From Serpula lacrymans var. lacrymans S7.9 (lineage: Eukaryota; Basidiomycota; Agaricomycetes; Boletales; Serpulaceae): DNA of 58,113 nucleotides. The first letter of the stretch is position 1, and the number at the start of each line of letters is the position of its first letter. Location of the stretch: the NCBI RefSeq assembly GCF_000218685.1, contig NW_006763300.1:1-58113 (forward strand), written 5' to 3'. Of the stretch, positions 52,707 through 58,113 are shown piece by piece. The notes beneath the pieces are model-generated. The model was not told the DNA's origin, did no database searches, and saw nothing but the letters and a program-made list of their open reading frames with translations. A program made the translations under genes and the position numbers.

Positions 52707-55440
52707 ACGTTGACTGGAAGAATGCACTAGCAAACTACTTCTTTGCATATCCCAAAATTTTCCAAACAGACTCCTCCAAAATCCTCTTTGCGTTATCTCA
52801 AATCTCATCCAATAAAGTCAATGATGCCTGTCACACTTGGAAGGCAAATTTCAACAACAAAACTGCGGTGCTAGGAGACTTATTTGCACCATGGAATTGG
52901 GGCACTATCTCAGAGTTTGTCAAGGAATTAGATAAGGAATTCCTGGACCCCCATCTCAAGTTGAAGGCGGAAATAGCTCTTCATAGCTACAAGCAAAGAG
53001 AAATGACAGTTGATGCCTACTTTGGAGGACTCGAGTCCAAACTTATGGAAGCGGGATTACCACCAGATGCACATGAAAGTTATCCGTTTATTCACAGTAT
53101 CCTTCGCAATTGTATTTTGTAACAGGAGAACCTACCCACCACATACACAGAATGGAAAATAGCAGCCAGGAAGTGGGAGCAGCAAAACAAAGAACTCAAC
53201 TTGGAAAGGAGGAGAGACAGACCCCCACAGCAGAGAATGTTGCCATCTCAGTACCAATGGTATCAACCACAATATCAGCAGAATCAAAGCTATCTGCCGC
53301 CGCAACAGAATCAACAAGCAGTACCACGTATAGAGACGGGAAGACCACAATATATTCAACAACAATCATATTATACTCCACCTCAGAGGACGCCACCCCA
53401 GAATGCAGTCCATCCCAATGCAGCAGGAACATTTGGAGGATCAGGTGTGCCTATGAAGATTGGGAGTTCAAACACGCAGAGACAATGTCAGTCCAACCCG
53501 AACATTATTTGTTACAATTGTGGTGCGCAAGGCCACATTTCTAGGAATTGTCGGTGGCAATATGTTATATGGAAACAGAGGAAACCAAAGACACTCCCAC
53601 TACGTCATGATTGAAAGAGACTGAAGCACCTCCAAAGGATTTTCAGAACGGTCAGGAGTAAGCATGGACTCTCTGACCCGTAATGATGTATCTAACTCTT
53701 GTACACTACTAACGACTGCAATAAAACAAGTTGATTAACATCTATGTGCTGTAACCAAAAACTATGCAAAGCCACATTCACCAGAATGGTTGGCCAGACG
53801 AATCAAAGACCAGAAACCGGAAAGAGCAAGGGCTCTACTACAAAACTGGGCACATGAAGACCACTATGAGCATATCACCCTGCAAGTAATACAGATGCTG
53901 AAGAATCAAGATGAAGAGAATATTGTGGAATGTATCCATGCTTACACCTTGCCGCACAGACCCATGCCAAAATGCAGCCTCCATGTCATTTCTCAAGTTA
54001 CTACCACAGACAACAAACAAATGTTCACCGTACCTACCCTTATCGACTCCGGCTGCACCAACTCAGTTATTGACCAAAGCCTGATTGACAAGTATACCCT
54101 CAACACCATACTGCTCCCCGTCCCTCTTAACGCCGCAGGAGCTGATGGTCGATCCCAGAAAGTAATGTGCTATGTCACCCTCCACATCAATGCGAAAGGG
54201 AAAGAACATTTAATGGATGTAATAGTGGCATTACTACTTTTGCCACACATACTGCTGGGACACAACTGGTTAATACTTACCAATCCTTTGATTGATTGAC
54301 GGGCCAACAAGGTTACTTTCCCCACTTATGATTTGGAGTATCATCCTAAAGAAGGGGATAAAATCTTAGCCGTTGATCTCGAAACACAAATCATGGAGAT
54401 AACACAGCTGGAGTTGAACACCTTCACCACTAAAAGCCAACAGATAGCTGAATCCTCCAAAAAGAAAAGTCAAAACTCACCTTCCGAGACGTCATCCCCC
54501 CAGTCTACCACAAATTTGAACCCGTTTTTACCAAATAATCATTCAACAAACTTCCCCCCAAACGTCCTTGGGACCACACAATTGAATTAGTATCCAAGGC
54601 TAATGGTCTTGACTGCAAAATGTACCTCTTAGCCGAGATGAACAACACCATCTAGACAAATTCCTTGACAAAAATCTGAAAAGCAGACAAATCCGAGTGT
54701 CCAAATCACCCTACGCATCCCTGTTCTTCTTTATCAAGAAGAAAAATGGCTTGCTATGCCCTGTCCAAGACTATTGCAAGCTGAACAAGCTTACCATGAA
54801 AAATTGCTACACCCTCCCCCTCATATCTGAACTCATTGATAAACTCAAGGAGGCCAACTGCTTCACAAAGCTAGACGTACAATGGGGATACAACAATGTC
54901 CAAATCCAAGAGGGAGACAAACATAAAGCCACTTTCAGGACTAATCACGACCTGTTTGAACCCCTTGTCATGTTCTTTGGACTTACCAACTTGCTGGTGA
55001 CCTTCCAAACAATGATGGACCACCTGCTCAGAGAACTAATCACGGAAGGGAAAGTTATTGTATACCTATATAATATTATGATCTTCACAGAGACACTCAA
55101 GGAACATTGCCAAATAGTCACCAGAGTACTTCAAATTCTGCAGCAGAATCAATTATATCTCAAACTGGAAAAATGTGAATTTGAGAAACAGGAAGTAGAG
55201 CACCTAGGCCTGATCATTCCCAAAGACACTATCCATATGGATCCGTTAAAATTTGCAACAGTCGCCGACTGGCCAACACCAAAGAACAAGAGAGAACTCC
55301 AATTGTTTCTAGGATTCTCCAGTTTCTATTGATGATTCATCAAAAGCTATGGAAAAATTGTGAAGCCACTCACTACGCTCACTGGAAAAGTCAATTGAAC
55401 CTGGAAGGACAAACAAAAGATGTCTTTTCAAACATTAAAG
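52707..55440 (+). pseudogene. Gypsy family C gag-pol remnant
   Basis: Plus-sense gag (52709-53120), zinc knuckle CYNCGAQGHISRNC (near 53510), protease LIDSGCTNSVID (near 54045), and RT from about 54690 (LPLISELIDKL, FFGLTNLLVTFQ) to 55332. The RT active site reads YLYN in place of Y-x-D-D, and there are several frameshifts and stops, so it is dead. The left end begins exactly at copy 4 of the 1.8-kb repeat and the right end stops at the copia LTR. Confidence 0.85.
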
Positions 55441-55444
55441 AGAA

Positions 55445-55680
55445 TGACAAAACCGGATAAACCCGGTATCTGCCGAAGCAGCCATTGTTCTCCATGGAGC
55501 ATAGCCACCACTCCATGGAGTAACCATTGTTCTCCTAGGAGCACAATTGTACTCCTAGGAGTCATTATACTGTAGCGAGTAGCACCTCCAACTATAAGTA
55601 GTAGGGGGTTTAGTATAGGAATACCTCAGTCGTTTCTATAGCCTCTCGGGCAGCGGCTGAGGTATATTACATTACATTTA
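55445..55680 (+). mobile_element. Copia LTR, apparently solo
   Basis: Starts TGACAAAACCGG and shares with the split copia LTR at 1992-2194/8450-8475 the blocks CCGAAGCAGCC, CTCCATGGAG and CAGCGGCTGAG. The right end near 55680 is approximate, and no clean target duplication could be set. No copia coding sequence follows. Confidence 0.75.
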
Positions 55681-56082
55681 TTAGAGATCACCTTAAACTA
55701 ACATCTATTGTAGTTTCACTTAGTTTTATTACATTGGACCTATATGACTCTGAATATCCCATTTCTTTTTGCCCATGTTTTGGTTCAGGTTGTCTGCAAT
55801 TTGTAGCAGTGTTTTAATTGGAGTGGCTGACAGTTTCACTATCTCAGTGGCTCAGTATCTGTTTGGGATGTAAGAAAAATTTGAAACTAGCATTGTTCGT
55901 CATCTGAGAGCTTCACTATCAACTCTACCGATTCACACAAAAGCTAAGTGGTGAGTTACGCTGGTTGAAGCAATAGCTAGCCTTTACTGTGATACTCAGC
56001 CATATTCAATTGGAGCGGTTGAGTTTGAAATCAAGGTGCAAAAGAGCTCCTAGCTGGTTGTGACCGCCATACACCAGTTGTT
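55681..56082. other. Unassigned spacer
   Basis: AT-rich, with no coding pattern supported. Confidence 0.35.
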
Positions 56083-56494
56083 GTAACAACCAAGAGTTAG
56101 TTACTCTGGCGCACAACTCAGATGAAGCTATAAAGGTAGTGAGGGGAGTGGTTACCCTTTGGATAGGACCAAGTTAGTTGTGGGTAAACAACAGGAGGAC
56201 TTGCTGAGGGGTCTCCTTGATCTATTGGGGTATATATACTACTACAGGTTTGTTTGTACATATGTACTATACAGTTGATACAGGCAGTGGCTGATGATGT
56301 CATGGGGCACAGCCCGTGTGACCAGCTCCACTGCATGAGAGACTTGTAGCTAAAATAAGGAAAAAGGCAGTGCAGCACAAGAGGTAGAGTTTGAACAAAA
56401 TAGAAAGTGCCACATGGCACAGTGTGTGAAAACTACAGAAGAAAGTTAAAGAGGAGAATGAAATTTAAAGGTCCAAAAATTGTGTATTGTAACA
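56083..56494 (-). mobile_element. Family A gypsy LTR at the edge of the duplication
   Basis: Complete 412-bp LTR. Left flank is GTTGT and right flank GCTGC, which could be one target duplication changed by two transitions, or no duplication. Its right 149 bp correspond to 47651-47799. Confidence 0.85.
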
Positions 56495-58113
56495 GCTGCT
56501 CTGCTCAAAATGTGGCTTGAGCACCCTGATAAACGGCCTACCACATCTGACCAAAAAAAGCTGATATACTTGCTTTGCACCTCCTATACTGAGGTTTGGC
56601 CTGCATGGCTTGCCCTTACTTCCTTTTCCGTACAGATAGTAGCAAAGTATTTGCTCCATGAACAAAAGAAGGCTCTTCATCCAAGTAATGGCCTTGCTTT
56701 GCCAAAGCAAAAGGAGATTAGCTGGCCACTACTAGGTGATACAACGTCTACGTTGTACTGTGTGTCCTTGCCTAGATTGTTATGCATATCGTCTAATCCC
56801 CAACTGTCTGTGGTGAAGGGGTACTTCCGTTGTTGGTTACATTTGTTAGCGCGGTGTCCGGGGGCGTCCAATCCGCATATAGAACAAGTATGATAACGAT
56901 AATAGATGGCACGATGGCCATATTCTTGACAGGCATAACATCATCAAATACGAGGGCAATGTCATCGTTCAGAAGAGGATTGTGAATGAGTAGAATTAGA
57001 ATAGTCTGAGATTGGCGAGGGCCTTTTGCTTCTATTGCCTGAGGATGGGGCGTCACCTTCACTGTCCCTCAACAACCTTCCATCCAGAGATGAGCCGTTG
57101 CTCAATATGGGGGTCTGTCTCTGATTTGTGCGCTGCACACGGGGAGTGCAACCCAAAGGGATAAGGAGTACCAGCTCTGGGCGCTGGTGGCATAGTCGGC
57201 AGTTGCGACGGGGTTGAGGGAGTTGGGGGAGGGGTGTCACTGGTTGCGTAGGGATCAATATGTCCTGCAATTCTTTGACTGCATTGGCTGCGGGGACTAT
57301 TGAGTCGGTTATGGAGGAACGTGCTGGGGATGGTGGAGCGGGCACGGGTAGAACAAGATCTGGTGATGATGGGCAAGATGCTGGTGGAGGCGGCGGTGGC
57401 AAGTGTGGGGGGTGGCGCCCTGGAAATGTGTGTCCCGTTATGGCTGGTAGGGACAACAAATCGGAGGGAGGGGAGGTGAGATACCCTCATTGGGCGAGGA
57501 TATTCCTCGCATTGTTGCATACTGTCTGGCCTCCTAAACATAGGAAGACTTTGACCGCTTCTCTCTCTCCATTCTTGCAGTTCCTGTTACGCTTGGAATG
57601 TGCAAGCCTGGTAACACTGGGTTTCAGATATACAAGTAGTTTCTGATAAGCTCGTTGAGAATTAGTTTGAGACATATTCTGATGATGAGGGTTTTGACTG
57701 ATGAATACCAAGTTACACTGTTGAAGCGTACAATCATATTGGAGATAGTAACTACAATACAGGCCTATATATATAGTGTCTACTTTAGGGTAGATGTTTG
57801 TGTTGAGCAAACAAAGACGGGTGGTACCGTAACAGGCAATGTATGTGGGAAGTATAGGTAGGTAGCGGAGTGTAGCTACTTGTAAGAAAAATAAAAGTTC
57901 ATGGTGAATACAGTTTGTAACAGTTCTTCCTCAAGCATTGTTCCAGGGATTCTATCTGCAAGTGTTCCATGAGCAAAGTTGCTCCAATACTCAATACAGA
58001 ATTGTTGTCCCACGTAAGCTCTTCTACTAATGAAGCTAGTGAGACAGTGACTGCATGTAGTTCGTCAGCAACAAGGAGCGATTGTTGCCAGAAATGGAAT
58101 GTATCCAAAGGGT
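56495..58113 (-). pseudogene. Second copy of ORF Y and part of ORF X (direct duplication)
   Basis: Nearly identical to 47800-49418 at a fixed offset of 8,695 bp, with only a handful of differences seen (for example around 57575-57598 against 48880-48903). It contains all of ORF Y and the end of ORF X (to 57899) and continues beyond the window. The low divergence shows a recent duplication or gene conversion, or possibly an assembly duplication. Confidence 0.85.

Noticed and set aside
55445..55680. Target duplication GGTAT around the copia solo LTR
   Set aside because: The apparent GGTAT lies inside the LTR once its true TGACAAAACC start is used, so it is a coincidence.

Overview
The window looks like a transposon-packed stretch of a filamentous basidiomycete (Agaricomycetes) genome. 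The evidence is a FunK1-type fungal kinase gene with three short introns of 50 to 58 nt, remnants of fungal DNA-transposon families (Plavaka/Tnp2-like, KDZ-associated cysteine clusters, DUF6589-like proteins, RecQ-like helicase pseudogenes), and chromodomain Ty3/gypsy elements. All assignments are by eye; no search was run.

Layout. 1-8475: a Ty1/copia element on the minus strand, broken twice. A solo gypsy LTR (TSD GTGTC) sits inside its pol frame, and a complete 6.26-kb gypsy element (TSD GAGAC) sits inside its 5' LTR. 8476-12551: the only convincing intact host gene, a FunK1 kinase (9187-11762). 12552-20850: tRNA-like units, a truncated gypsy 5' end, copy 1 of a 1.8-kb TG...CA repeat, a DDE transposase tail, a decayed gag and a decayed multi-exon gene. 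20853-31848: a KDZ-associated fragment, gypsy LTR and pol remnants, several solo LTRs, copy 2 of the 1.8-kb repeat and a long decayed gypsy copy. 31849-45171: remnants of an unknown coiled-coil gene, a Plavaka-like transposase, two DUF6589-like pieces and a RecQ-like helicase (with a 100-N gap at 40689-40788), cut by solo LTRs. 45172-58113: mixed gypsy fragments, copies 3 and 4 of the 1.8-kb repeat, and a direct duplication (8,695 bp apart) of a segment carrying two gag-like or accessory frames, running off the right edge.

How it works together. The intact gypsy element has every part it needs: LTRs, a polypurine tract, gag, a -1 frameshift cassette made of a slippery heptamer plus a hairpin, a pol with protease, reverse transcriptase, RNase H, integrase and chromodomain, and a primer-binding site that pairs with the predicted 5' end of its own RNA (Tf1/sushi-style self-priming). 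Older copies show loss of CpG sites.

The most unusual signal is a 56-59 codon membrane-peptide frame inside the U3 of a separate LTR family. It is present in two solo LTRs at exactly the same offset, and the first 20 codons differ mostly at synonymous third positions, which suggests selection on the peptide.
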